This document shows positions 26,186-35,462 of a stretch of DNA of 64,000 nucleotides, piece after piece. The notes below the pieces were generated by a model. That model worked only from the letters and a program-made list of their open reading frames with translations. It made no database searches and was not told the DNA's origin. The stretch spans positions 124,001 to 188,000 of the forward strand of contig JAEZGK010000058.1 in assembly GCA_023437365.1 (NCBI GenBank). Direction: 5' to 3'. How positions within the stretch are numbered: position 1 is the stretch's first letter; each line of letters opens with the position of its first letter. The DNA is from Bacillota bacterium. GTDB lineage: Bacteria; Bacillota; Clostridia; Lachnospirales; Lachnospiraceae. The translations under genes and the position numbers were made by a program.

Positions 26186-26599
26186 CTACAGCTTAACCAC
26201 CTTTATGAAATCCTTTTTGTTTTCCTCCAGCTCTATGCTAAGAACTAGTTTGCCGCCTAAGTTAGTCTTCATCTTGCCAAGATTAGAGTTATTTTTGTAA
26301 ATCTCATATTCCTTCTCTGCTTCCAGCTCCAATGTAATCTGCGCTGTATCATTGCCAGATACCTCAAAGCTGATTTGGTCATCCTTCGCATCTAAATGAA
26401 ATACGGCAGTACCGGGCACTGATTCAAAGACAAACATACCGTTTCTCTCAAGCTTTGTTATCTCATGAAAAGTCTTTACTTTATATAAGTCTCCCTGATG
26501 CTCAAAATCAGATACTTTAGACTTAACCTCCAGTGTGTAATTACCAAAGCTAATCGTCCCATCGTTTTCCTTGCGTATTAACTCTTCAACAACTGCCAT
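26186..26599 (-). CDS. Conserved-looking beta-rich protein of unknown function
   Basis: A 137-residue soluble protein dominated by alternating beta-strand patterns and acidic residues, with no signal peptide. The family was not recognised. It begins MAVVEELIRKENDGTISFGNYTL after GGAGGATCATATA, and lies between clpC and radA on the same strand, so it is probably part of the same stress and repair transcript. Confidence 0.75.
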   Translation of the reverse strand: MAVVEELIRKENDGTISFGNYTLEVKSKVSDFEHQGDLYKVKTFHEITKLERNGMFVFESVPGTAVFHLDAKDDQISFEVSGNDTAQITLELEAEKEYEIYKNNSNLGKMKTNLGGKLVLSIELEENKKDFIKVVKL

Positions 26600-26708
26600 T
26601 ATATGATCCTCCTAATTGTATTTATATGTCTGAATGTGACAGATGATACTTCATAGAACACTTTCATACATTATAAACGAAATATCGATCAATTTCTACT
26701 GGTTTGAT

Positions 26709-29168
26709 CTAAATTTTTATACTTCTTACCACCATCTCATTATCAAGATATTCCACTCGAACCATATCGCCTTCCTTGATCGTACCTGCAAGAATCGCTT
26801 CTGCCAGTTTATCCTCGATATTCGTTTGGATAGCACGCCTTAAGGGTCTTGCACCATATTTGGGATCAAAACCGACCTCAGCCAGATGAGCTACCACCTC
26901 GTCCGTGGTTTCCAGAGAAATATTCATCTGTGCCTTGCTGCGTTTTCCGATGGAGGCAATCATAATTCCCACTATCTGCTTGATATTTTCCTTGGTCAGC
27001 TGATGGAAGACGATAATTTCGTCGATACGATTGATGAATTCCGGCTTAAAGATCTTCTTCACCTCATCCATAACCCCATCCTTCATTCTTTTATAATCTT
27101 CCTTCTCGTCTATCACAGAAGCAAAGCCAAGGCGTTTGGGCTCTACGATATTTTGAGCGCCCGCGTTGGAGGTCATAATCACTATGGTATTTTTAAAGCT
27201 GACTCTTCTTCCCTGTGCATCTGTGATGTGACCATCATCCAAAACCTGAAGCAGAATATTGAATACATCCGGATGAGCCTTTTCAACCTCATCAAAGAGG
27301 ATAACAGAATATTGGTTCTGCCTTACCTTCTCGCTTAATTGACCTCCCTCGTCATATCCGACATATCCCGGAGGGGAACCAATCAGCTTGCTGACACTGT
27401 GTTTCTCCATGTATTCGGACATATCAACACGGATAATGGAATTCTCACTGCCGAACATTGCCTCGGCAAGTGCCTTGGAAAGCTCTGTCTTGCCGACACC
27501 GGTCGGTCCTAAGAACAGGAAGGAGCCGATTGGACGGTTCGGGTCCTTCAAACCTACCCTTCCGCGGCGGATTGCTTTTGCGACTGCTCCTACTGCTTCC
27601 TCCTGACCAACTACCCTCTTGTGAAGGATGGCTTCAAGATTCTGAAGGCGTTCTGTCTCCTCTTCCGCTAGCTTTTTCACAGGTATCTTCGTCCAGCTTG
27701 CCACAATTTCTGCAATTTCATTATCACTGACCACCAACTGTTTATCCAGTCTTTGTTTCTGATCCTGAAGCCTTTGCTTTTCCAGCTGTTCCTGGGCAGC
27801 CTCTTGCTGTTTCTTTATTTCACCGGCCTTTTCATAAGCCTCGGCCTTGATTGCCTTTTCCTTCTCATCCTCCAGGCGCTTGATTTCCTGCTCCAGATCC
27901 TTGATTTCCGGAGAAGAGGTATAAGTGCTTAACCGCACCTTGGATGCAGCTTCATCCATTAAATCAATGGCTTTGTCCGGAAGATATCTGTCATTGATAT
28001 AACGGCTGGATAGCTTTACTGCTGCTTCCAGAGCCGAATCTGTAATCCTCACCTGATGATGCGCTTCATATTTATCCCTCAGACCGAAGAGAATTTTCAC
28101 TGCTTCTTCTTCCGAAGGCTCGTCAACGACAACCGGCTGGAATCTTCTTTCCAGGGCTGCATCTTTTTCAATATACTTTCGATATTCCTCTCTCGTGGTT
28201 GCACCGATAATCTGCAACTCTCCTCGAGCCAGGGAAGGCTTCAGGATATTGGAAGCATCAATGGCACCTTCTGCTCCGCCGGCTCCTATAATCGTATGAA
28301 TCTCATCGATGAACAGAAGGACATTGCCGTCTCCGATCACCTCACTGATTACCTTCTTAATTCTTTCCTCGAATTCACCACGGTACTTTGAGCCTGCCAC
28401 CATACCGGATAAATCCAGGGTGACCACTCTTTTTTCTTTAATTGTATCGGGGATATTACCTTCAACAATCTTTAAAGCAAGACCTTCCGCTATCGCGGTC
28501 TTACCGACACCGGGTTCTCCGACCAGACAGGGGTTATTCTTTGTTCTACGGCTGAGAATTTGCACCACTCTCTGGATCTCCTCTTCTCTACCGATCACAG
28601 GATCCAGCTTCCCTTCCCGTGCATATTCCGTCAAATCTCTGCTGTACTGATCCAGGGTAGGAGTGGCAGAGGACTTTCCCTTCGCTTTGGTACTTTTTCC
28701 GTTGGTATATTCATTCTTAGCCACGCTGACGTCAACACCGGAGGCTGTCAGAATATCAATATAGACCTTCTGAACATTGACACCCAGGGTATTCAGAAGA
28801 CGTACCGCGATACAATCTGATTCCTTAATCAGTGCTATCAGGATATGCTCTGTACCAACGAGTGGCGCCTTAAATTTGGCTGCTTCCTTATAGCTTTGAT
28901 CTAAAATTCGTTTGGATCTGGGAGTAAAGCTTCCTCCATCCATCATTTCAACGCCGTTATTCGGTGCAATCAATTGATTTACCAGCTCCAAAACCTTATC
29001 GACAGTGACACCGTTCTCTTCCAGAACTCTGGATGCTACTCCATCCACTTCCATCAAACCGATCAGCAGATGCTCAGTTCCGATATAATTGTGCGAAAGT
29101 CGATAAGCGACTTCTCTAGCTAAGTTTATCGCGTTCTTAGCGTTCTCAGTAAATTTATCATACATCAT
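26709..29168 (-). CDS. clpC: ATP-dependent Clp protease ATP-binding subunit ClpC
   Basis: An 819-residue Hsp100 unfoldase that feeds substrates, including arginine-phosphorylated proteins, to ClpP. Two N-terminal Clp_N repeats span about 1-145. The first AAA domain has GEPGVGKT and LLFIDEIHT, a middle coiled coil follows near 410-480, and the second AAA domain has GPTGVGKTEL. All ATPase motifs are intact. It lies downstream of mcsA and mcsB, with 143 bp between mcsB and clpC, more than the other gaps, so an internal promoter is possible. Confidence 0.97.
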   Translation of the reverse strand: MMYDKFTENAKNAINLAREVAYRLSHNYIGTEHLLIGLMEVDGVASRVLEENGVTVDKVLELVNQLIAPNNGVEMMDGGSFTPRSKRILDQSYKEAAKFKAPLVGTEHILIALIKESDCIAVRLLNTLGVNVQKVYIDILTASGVDVSVAKNEYTNGKSTKAKGKSSATPTLDQYSRDLTEYAREGKLDPVIGREEEIQRVVQILSRRTKNNPCLVGEPGVGKTAIAEGLALKIVEGNIPDTIKEKRVVTLDLSGMVAGSKYRGEFEERIKKVISEVIGDGNVLLFIDEIHTIIGAGGAEGAIDASNILKPSLARGELQIIGATTREEYRKYIEKDAALERRFQPVVVDEPSEEEAVKILFGLRDKYEAHHQVRITDSALEAAVKLSSRYINDRYLPDKAIDLMDEAASKVRLSTYTSSPEIKDLEQEIKRLEDEKEKAIKAEAYEKAGEIKKQQEAAQEQLEKQRLQDQKQRLDKQLVVSDNEIAEIVASWTKIPVKKLAEEETERLQNLEAILHKRVVGQEEAVGAVAKAIRRGRVGLKDPNRPIGSFLFLGPTGVGKTELSKALAEAMFGSENSIIRVDMSEYMEKHSVSKLIGSPPGYVGYDEGGQLSEKVRQNQYSVILFDEVEKAHPDVFNILLQVLDDGHITDAQGRRVSFKNTIVIMTSNAGAQNIVEPKRLGFASVIDEKEDYKRMKDGVMDEVKKIFKPEFINRIDEIIVFHQLTKENIKQIVGIMIASIGKRSKAQMNISLETTDEVVAHLAEVGFDPKYGARPLRRAIQTNIEDKLAEAILAGTIKEGDMVRVEYLDNEMVVRSIKI

Positions 29169-29311
29169 GTCGTTTCCTCCATTCCAGCTTACTGTACTTT
29201 ATCTTCAAGTACGCTTAAGCATACCTGCGCGCCGACTTCGTATCGAAAAAGTAAGATAATCTACACTTGAATTATCTGCTTCCTTCATATCGAAAATCGT
29301 GCGAATCCATT

Positions 29312-30346
29312 TTAAATAATTGTTGGTAGTTCTTTTCTGATATATTCTGCTCTGGATTGATCTCTTGACTGGCTTCCCACATTTTTTCCAAGGGTCCATT
29401 GCAGACTTCCCGGCTGGACTCCCATCATCAGCCTATGAACATTGAATTCACGGTCAAACTTTATTACTCCGCAGTCCGCACCGAATTTAAGCTGGGAAAG
29501 CAGTGTCATGGCATCATCTGAAGAAATCTGTCTTGCATATTTTAATACTCCGTAGGACCGAAATACTTGATCCTCTATTTCATCTGCATTGACGGAGATC
29601 ATATACTCCCTGCGTTTTCTTTCCTGCTTTACAACCTGAAGCACGATTCGTTTCAGGTTCTCTATGATCTCGCTTTCCGATATCCCCAGTGTCTTCTGGT
29701 TAGAGATCTGATAGATGCTACCCAGGCTTTTCGTTCCCTCGCCGTATATTCCGCGAATGGTTACACCATATTTACCTACCTCTTCCATGAGCTTTTGTAT
29801 CATTCTCGCTGAGCTTAATGCGGGTAAAAAAACCATGCAGGAAGCTCGCATCCCCGTACCGGCGTTGGTAGGGCAAGCTGTCAGATAGCCGTATTTCTCA
29901 TCGTATGCAAATTGAAGCTTTTCATATGCAATATCATCTACCAAATCAGCTTCCTGATATGCCTGCTCCAAATTCATTCCACCTACAATGGCTTGGATTC
30001 TAACGTGATCCTCTTCATTAATCATAATACTGACCGTCTCGTCCTCGGCAAGAATCAGACCTGTAGTCTGCTCCTTCTCTGCAAGTAAAGGACTTACGAT
30101 GTGGCGCTCCACCATTGCTATTTTATCGATTTCACTTAAGGTACTGATATTGCAGGAGTAAAACCTGCGATTACCCTTTTCGGATAAAAGTCCAGTAATC
30201 GCTTTCACTTCATTGACTAAGCCTACGGCTTGTTCCTCCGTAATTCTTCCGGAAAAGGGATAATTCTCGAGATTCCTTGCAAGTCTGACTCGGCTCGAGA
30301 TAACCACATCATTGTCCGGAGCAAGCTGCTCATACCATTTAGGCAT
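29312..30346 (-). CDS. mcsB: Protein arginine kinase McsB
   Basis: A 344-residue phosphagen-kinase-like enzyme that phosphorylates arginine residues on proteins to mark them for ClpCP. SSRVRLARN near 17-25 binds phosphates, ACPTNAGTGMRASCM carries the catalytic Cys, and RGIYGEGTKSLGSIYQISN is also conserved. Its start overlaps the end of mcsA by eight bases, so the two are translationally coupled. Confidence 0.96.
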   Translation of the reverse strand: MPKWYEQLAPDNDVVISSRVRLARNLENYPFSGRITEEQAVGLVNEVKAITGLLSEKGNRRFYSCNISTLSEIDKIAMVERHIVSPLLAEKEQTTGLILAEDETVSIMINEEDHVRIQAIVGGMNLEQAYQEADLVDDIAYEKLQFAYDEKYGYLTACPTNAGTGMRASCMVFLPALSSARMIQKLMEEVGKYGVTIRGIYGEGTKSLGSIYQISNQKTLGISESEIIENLKRIVLQVVKQERKRREYMISVNADEIEDQVFRSYGVLKYARQISSDDAMTLLSQLKFGADCGVIKFDREFNVHRLMMGVQPGSLQWTLGKNVGSQSRDQSRAEYIRKELPTII

Positions 30347-30884
30347 TGCTCTTCTCCTCCTTCATCTGCTTAATCAAGTCACGTAATCTCGCAGCCTCCT
30401 CAAACTCTTCCTTTTCTATTGCTTCATGGAGCCTGATGGTCAGTCTTTCCGCTTCCGTAATATCCTTCATGACTCTGTCCGTTGCTGCTGTAACCAGTCC
30501 TTTCGGGCGCTTCCCAGTATGAATCTCAGCTCCCTGGATACTCTTAAGTGTCTTTCCGAGCTGACTATGAAAGCTTCTGTAGCATTTGGAGCATCCGAAA
30601 CGCCCCTTCTGAATAAATTCCTCATAAGTCGTACCGCAGCTTTCACAGGTTAGGGCTGGTATTACCTCACCGGACTGCTTCTTATCTGCTGCTGTATAAT
30701 TATCTAATAAGGTTGATAATAAATCACCCAGGGTCAGTTCACCGTTAATCAAAGGCTTTTCCATTTGAAAGGATGTGTAATCCGTTGCACATTCCTCGCA
30801 AAGATGCTGTTCTTTTTTAACTCCGTTGATAATTTCGGTATACAATATTTTTGCATCTCTCTTCTGGCATCTGTCACATAACAT
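30339..30884 (-). CDS. mcsA: McsB activator McsA (UvrB/UvrC-motif zinc protein)
   Basis: A 181-residue activator of McsB. Two pairs of CxxC zinc motifs occur (CDRCQKRD..HLCEECA and CESCGTTY..GCSKCY), and the C-terminal UVR motif is HEAIEKEEFEEAARLRDLIKQMKEE. GGGGGT precedes the start. It begins five bases after the GntR regulator gene, which confirms that the regulator is part of the operon. Confidence 0.94.
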   Translation of the reverse strand: MLCDRCQKRDAKILYTEIINGVKKEQHLCEECATDYTSFQMEKPLINGELTLGDLLSTLLDNYTAADKKQSGEVIPALTCESCGTTYEEFIQKGRFGCSKCYRSFHSQLGKTLKSIQGAEIHTGKRPKGLVTAATDRVMKDITEAERLTIRLHEAIEKEEFEEAARLRDLIKQMKEEKSNA

Positions 30885-30889
30885 TGAAA

Positions 30890-31264
30890 TTACCCCCTTT
30901 CAAATTCGTTGAAGATATCATTAACGATTTCATGAGCCTCCTCACAACTGATGTTTTTGCAGAATGCTTTCGCGAGTACTACCCGCAAATCATCCCTCAT
31001 TTCCTCGATTGCTTCGAGTTTATTGATATCTATGGCAATTACCGCTCCTTTTCTACGGTCGAGCTTAAGATATCCTTCCTGCTTTAAAATCGTATAAGCT
31101 TTGTTCACGGTGTGCATATTGATTCCGATATGTTCTGCCAAATCTCTGACCGAAGGCAGATTCTCTCCCTCCTGCAGCTGCGAAGTAGCAATGCCATAAA
31201 TAATCTGGTTTCGTAATTGAATATAGATTGCTTCATCACTGTTAAAATCAATTTCTAGATACAT
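30890..31264 (-). CDS. YtrA-type GntR regulator heading the mcsA-mcsB-clpC operon
   Basis: A 124-residue regulator: a winged-helix GntR head (PSVRDLAEHIGINMHTVNKAYTILKQEGYLKLDRRKG) and a short helical tail, the YtrA subfamily layout. It is the first gene before mcsA, where Firmicutes normally have ctsR; it shows no CtsR features. The start follows ACGAGGTG; the frame is open 14 codons further up. A perfect inverted repeat covers the -10 box of its promoter, so it probably represses its own operon. Whether it has replaced CtsR for heat-shock control is inference. Confidence 0.88.
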   Translation of the reverse strand: MYLEIDFNSDEAIYIQLRNQIIYGIATSQLQEGENLPSVRDLAEHIGINMHTVNKAYTILKQEGYLKLDRRKGAVIAIDINKLEAIEEMRDDLRVVLAKAFCKNISCEEAHEIVNDIFNEFERG

Positions 31265-31335
31265 TCGGATACACCTCGTTATATTACATAGTATTCTGCA
31301 ATTCAATGAGCCAAAGTTAACAAGATATTATATCT

Positions 31336-31354
31336 GTTATACATTCAGTATAAC
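31336..31354 (-). promoter_or_regulatory. Operator overlapping the clpC operon promoter
   Basis: GTTATACATTCAGTATAAC has perfect 7-bp arms around a 5-bp centre and covers the -10 box, a position that would block RNA polymerase. It is a candidate site for the GntR regulator. Confidence 0.65.
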
Positions 31355-31374
31355 AATCCTGTACAATTTGTCAA
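31347..31374 (-). promoter_or_regulatory. Promoter of the GntR-mcsA-mcsB-clpC operon
   Basis: On the minus strand TTGACA (31374-31369), 16 bp, TATACT (31352-31347). No CIRCE element or CtsR heptad repeat was seen. Confidence 0.75.
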
Positions 31375-31377
31375 GTA

Positions 31378-32622
31378 CTATTCCAAGTCGTCCTCTTTAT
31401 AACCGCGTCCTTTGATTACGGCACGGATCAGCAGTGTGATTAAGAGTGCGCAGACAGCACATAAAAGTGCTATCAAGATTGCCGCTCGGTTCAAGTTCGT
31501 ACGATACTCCTGCTTCGCCTCTGTGTCCCCGTTATCTCTTGTATCACTGATTACCGCCTCGTTCCTGCGTACATAGCGCTGTAACGTCTTCTCTATCTTA
31601 TCGTACTGATAAAAGCCAACCTCTCCTGACTCATTCTGTGCATATAGCAGTAAGAAATCACTGCCTAAATCCTTCTCAGGATAGAAAGCAGCCACCGACA
31701 CATCGGACAGAATCAGCGTCGTCTTCTTATAACCTTCCGGTATTACTATGCTGCTATCAGGCTCCAGGAGCTTATATCTGCCGCTGTATATTGCGTATTT
31801 ACCATCCTCTTCCCTTACTACACGAAGGCTGTTTTGTGTACCCTCTTCCGGAAGACCCGTTACTTCAGGTCCGGTTACCGTCGGCATCGCTTCCTTGATT
31901 GCATTGATATTATATTCTATGTTAGCCCCTGATTCTGCTAACACCTGTATGGTTATTTTATTTTTCCCTTCTGACAATTTATCATTCCCTGTCACGGTCA
32001 CGGTTGATTTTTCATCCTCGGGAAGTGCCACGATAATCAGTTGCTCCGTATCATAGCCGACCTCAGTAGTATACTCGTAGATGTCAGGGCTGAACGCAGG
32101 ACTCAAAACCGACGGACTGGTCTGAAGTTCTTTCAGCCTTGTATTGGAGGATGCCGTCTCCGGTGCAGTTACATTAATCGTCAGAGTATTACTGGAAACT
32201 GACATGGCATTCCCGTCCTTAGAAGCATAAACCATGATCCGATCCCCATCACTAAAGGAGATATTACAGATACCCACCTCAGCAGCCTCGAATTTCATGG
32301 TGTATTTCCGCTTTTGGGTTCCATTTGTAACCTCTCGGTCGGATATTTTCAGATATCCACTGCTACCCTTCACTTTGCTGGTTCCGCTCAGATACTCCAA
32401 AACAGTATCATCATAGGTTAAAGCGGCTTCAAAATCACCAAATTCCGTATCGGAGGTTACTGTCAGATAGACAAAGAATTCCTCTCCTACATTTACCTCA
32501 GCAACCTCTGTCGTCAGCTCGGCTTCGGCACTGGCTGCAAGTGCAATCGCTGGCCGAACACTGCCTCCTGTAATCAATACTATCAACAATATCGCAATTT
32601 TACAGATTATATGCTTCTTCAT
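31378..32622 (-). CDS. Exported cohesin-like/cadherin-like protein with C-terminal membrane anchor
   Basis: A 414-residue surface protein. A signal peptide (1-30) is followed by a cohesin-like domain (about 32-150, VNVGEEFFVYLTV and ALTYDDTVLEYLSG), a cadherin-like beta-sandwich module (about 160-245), a second soluble region and a membrane helix near 380-403 with a short acidic tail. No dockerin is visible in the window, so a cellulosome role is not supported; the cohesin-like fold probably serves another binding task. The upstream glucosaminidase carries the same cadherin-like module. GGGGGATCATAG precedes the start. Confidence 0.85.
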   Translation of the reverse strand: MKKHIICKIAILLIVLITGGSVRPAIALAASAEAELTTEVAEVNVGEEFFVYLTVTSDTEFGDFEAALTYDDTVLEYLSGTSKVKGSSGYLKISDREVTNGTQKRKYTMKFEAAEVGICNISFSDGDRIMVYASKDGNAMSVSSNTLTINVTAPETASSNTRLKELQTSPSVLSPAFSPDIYEYTTEVGYDTEQLIIVALPEDEKSTVTVTGNDKLSEGKNKITIQVLAESGANIEYNINAIKEAMPTVTGPEVTGLPEEGTQNSLRVVREEDGKYAIYSGRYKLLEPDSSIVIPEGYKKTTLILSDVSVAAFYPEKDLGSDFLLLYAQNESGEVGFYQYDKIEKTLQRYVRRNEAVISDTRDNGDTEAKQEYRTNLNRAAILIALLCAVCALLITLLIRAVIKGRGYKEDDLE

Positions 32623-32648
32623 CTATGATCCCCCATTCTGTTAAAAAT

Positions 32649-32680
32649 AATATCCGGCCGACAGGTAAAACCTGCGGCCG
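32649..32680 (-). terminator. Hairpin between the glucosaminidase and cohesin-like genes
   Basis: TCCGGCCG.CAGGT pairs with ACCTGCGGCCGGA with one bulged base. It lacks a long T-run, so it may only partly end transcription. Confidence 0.6.
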
Positions 32681-32762
32681 GACTATCTCTTCGTTCGTAA
32701 TTCCAAGCCTGCTGCTATATGATTACCACTGCGAAGCTTATTATTCCAGGCAAATCAATAAC

Positions 32763-35462
32763 CTATTGTCTTACGATATTTATTGTGTAATTGGCTGCAT
32801 CTCCATTTTCGGCAATGACAGCAACGACAATGGTATTGCTACCTACATTGATCGGTATCGTTCCTCCACCGCTGATGGTAGCCTTCTTGCTTACCGTGGT
32901 TGCATTAATTCGAATGTAATCGACTGAGTTATCCACAATCAGATAATAGTTATACTCCGTCTGATTGAAGGTCGGTGTAACTTTCAGTTCTTTTCCTGTA
33001 TTGTCAAGAATCTGAAGACTCTTCATACGATTATTCGGGTTGAACTTCGTAACCGGAGCTGCAGCCGGAAGCTCAGGCATATTTAAATAAACCGGTATAG
33101 AGAATACGATTGGTGAGTCAGCCATACCGCTATATGCGGTTAATATCTTCTTACCTTCCGCATACGGTGCTTCTACATTGGTCATGTACTGATGGTAATA
33201 GGTTGATAGCGGTGTTACATTGAATTTCTGCAAATAAATCGTATCCTGTCCTCGGTTAATATAACTTCCTCCTATGTAATAGGAACCGCCTACAATGGAT
33301 TTATACGGACTGGTCCATGGAATCATATACATAGAGTTACTTACCGCATTCGTAGAGCCCTTCCGTGCAAAATTCAAGCCGTTTGCAATTGCCCCGCCAC
33401 CGGCACTGTCGTTGGCACCGATGTTATAGAAATTATACAATCCCTCATAACCCGTATAGGTGCCGCTAACGCTGTTGCTTAAGGTGGTTGGCCCGGTCAC
33501 GACCTCCTGCTTCACGCGGGAAGCCAGATGGTACGGACTGACACCGGAATATTCTGCCGCCTTTAGGAAGGTCTGAGCATAGGTCAAGGATTGTATGTTA
33601 CCGCTGTCATCTGTATAGGTATAGGCTGCATTGTACATTGCAGTACCCTTAAGGATGTTCTCAATACCATTGACATTTTGATAATTGCTTTGATACTTCA
33701 AAAGCTCAAACTGGAAGATACCGTTCGTCGTAAGGAAATTTCTCGGGTCCATATAATAGGAAACTGCTTCCTTGGAGGCGGTAACCCAGGTGGATCCGTC
33801 GAATACGATAAAGGTGTCCGTCTTCCAGTTATAAGCACCGCTCTCAAGTGACTTCCACTCCACACTCTTAGAATTCGGTATTACATTCTTACCCGGAACA
33901 CTTTCTGCAGCAATCACTGTGTTCCAGTCCAAACCGGTATGATAAGCTTTGAATTCCCAATTCGGATATTGGGCATGCAGTAATCGAAGAGCAGCCTTAT
34001 AACTATCCGGAAATCCCTCTGCAATCAACTTACTCTCAAAATCCAAATTAACGGTGTCTACAGGTGGAGGCGGAGCGATGGTTACCGTAGCCGTCGAATC
34101 GCTTGGCAGGGTATCTCCTATGTAAATATACTCGGCTCTTACATACCCGTATATTCCGTCACTGGTCGAAATACTGTAATAGGGCTTATTATCTACATTA
34201 ACCTGCCCTGTAACCAGAACCTTTGAACTGTTGACCAGCGTTACCGGCGAATTATTATAATAGATGTAATCATTTGTAAGAAGAATATTCTGATAGATAT
34301 TTAAGTATTCGGTATTAACTACAAACCCGTTCATCGGACTTCCGATACCGTAATATACCTGGTTGTTTGGTATCTGTACAATAGTTCCTACAGGCATAGG
34401 GGTCGGTGTTGCTGTCACCATCGGTGTAGGTGCAACAGTTACCGTCGGGGAAGGCACTGCCGGAGCTGTAGGCTTCGGAGTAGGCTTCTTCGTAGGCTTT
34501 GGCGTTACCTTCGGCGAAGGGGTGGGCTTAGAGGTAGGCTTTGGTGTTGCTGTCGGCTTTGGTGTCGGGGTAGCCTTCACCTCGGTAACTGCAAAATTAA
34601 CCTGCACCGCCTCCGTATAACCGGTATACTTCTTACTGTCCACTGTAAAAGTTACCTTAAACCATTTAGCACCTGACACAGTAGTTTCTTCTGTGATTGT
34701 AACATTCTTACCCTTTTTCAGATAAATAATATTTCCGCTTTTATTCTTTATGTAAGCAGCTTTGCTGTCTGCCTTTGATCTCACTTTTATCTTAGAGGCC
34801 GACACTACTCCTTTGATGGATTTACTTAAGTTCAGTTTGAGGAAGGAACCCAGTACATATCCGGTTAACGTCTTTCCCTCTGACTTGAAGGAGATTCCAT
34901 ACCATTCCTCACCATCCACAACCTTTTCGCTGATGACAGTGACGGTATCCCCCTTCAGTAGCCCCCCTACTTTTCCGTAGGTTGTTGCCGGTCCGCTTCT
35001 TACATTCAGGGATCTGGCTGTTACCGAAGCCTTCAGGCTAACTGATTTGGTAATTTGAACCGATTCTGATGAACCCGATTCGTCAGAAGCTTTAGGTGCC
35101 GTGGTCGGTTTTGGTGTTGCAGTTGGCTTTGGAGTCGGAGTGACCTCTACACTGATAAAATCCTTATGTACATAGCCTTCCACGAGCTTTCCGTTAAATC
35201 TTAAGGATACGTAATAAAAGTCTCCCTGCTCCTCTATAATATTAACCGTTTCTCCTTTGACAAGATATACAAAGGTCCCATTTAGAGCCACCTTATCTGC
35301 GGTAGTGGAGGGTTCCGTACGCACATTCAAAGTATTGGCATTTACCTTGCCCGTCCAGGCAGCATATGCCTTATGAGTAGCTTCGCCCAGTAACCCATGT
35401 GGAATGGCGATTACCAGAATCAGCAGAAAAATCAGTCCTCTGTTATTATACCATCTTTTCAT
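32763..35462 (-). CDS. Secreted SH3-domain N-acetylglucosaminidase (autolysin)
   Basis: An 899-residue exported wall enzyme. After a signal peptide (about 1-35) come SH3b modules (near 36-105, 140-210, 215-290), a Thr-Pro-Lys linker of repeated PKPTATPKPT type, another SH3-like region (about 365-450), and an endo-beta-N-acetylglucosaminidase domain (about 480-790) with the SRVKQEVVTGP segment containing the probable catalytic Glu and YNFYNIGA. The C-terminal 85 residues are a cadherin-like beta sandwich, as in the next gene. It should cut peptidoglycan glycan chains. Its domain number suggests wall anchoring through the SH3b units. Confidence 0.88.
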   Translation of the reverse strand: MKRWYNNRGLIFLLILVIAIPHGLLGEATHKAYAAWTGKVNANTLNVRTEPSTTADKVALNGTFVYLVKGETVNIIEEQGDFYYVSLRFNGKLVEGYVHKDFISVEVTPTPKPTATPKPTTAPKASDESGSSESVQITKSVSLKASVTARSLNVRSGPATTYGKVGGLLKGDTVTVISEKVVDGEEWYGISFKSEGKTLTGYVLGSFLKLNLSKSIKGVVSASKIKVRSKADSKAAYIKNKSGNIIYLKKGKNVTITEETTVSGAKWFKVTFTVDSKKYTGYTEAVQVNFAVTEVKATPTPKPTATPKPTSKPTPSPKVTPKPTKKPTPKPTAPAVPSPTVTVAPTPMVTATPTPMPVGTIVQIPNNQVYYGIGSPMNGFVVNTEYLNIYQNILLTNDYIYYNNSPVTLVNSSKVLVTGQVNVDNKPYYSISTSDGIYGYVRAEYIYIGDTLPSDSTATVTIAPPPPVDTVNLDFESKLIAEGFPDSYKAALRLLHAQYPNWEFKAYHTGLDWNTVIAAESVPGKNVIPNSKSVEWKSLESGAYNWKTDTFIVFDGSTWVTASKEAVSYYMDPRNFLTTNGIFQFELLKYQSNYQNVNGIENILKGTAMYNAAYTYTDDSGNIQSLTYAQTFLKAAEYSGVSPYHLASRVKQEVVTGPTTLSNSVSGTYTGYEGLYNFYNIGANDSAGGGAIANGLNFARKGSTNAVSNSMYMIPWTSPYKSIVGGSYYIGGSYINRGQDTIYLQKFNVTPLSTYYHQYMTNVEAPYAEGKKILTAYSGMADSPIVFSIPVYLNMPELPAAAPVTKFNPNNRMKSLQILDNTGKELKVTPTFNQTEYNYYLIVDNSVDYIRINATTVSKKATISGGGTIPINVGSNTIVVAVIAENGDAANYTINIVRQ

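Noticed and set aside
28560..28820. Plus-strand ORFs inside clpC
   Set aside because: Many open frames are antisense to clpC; all lack ribosome sites and overlap a well-defined gene.
31378..32622. Cellulosome component
   Set aside because: Although a cohesin-like domain is present, no dockerin or cellulase is in the window, and the protein has a membrane helix.
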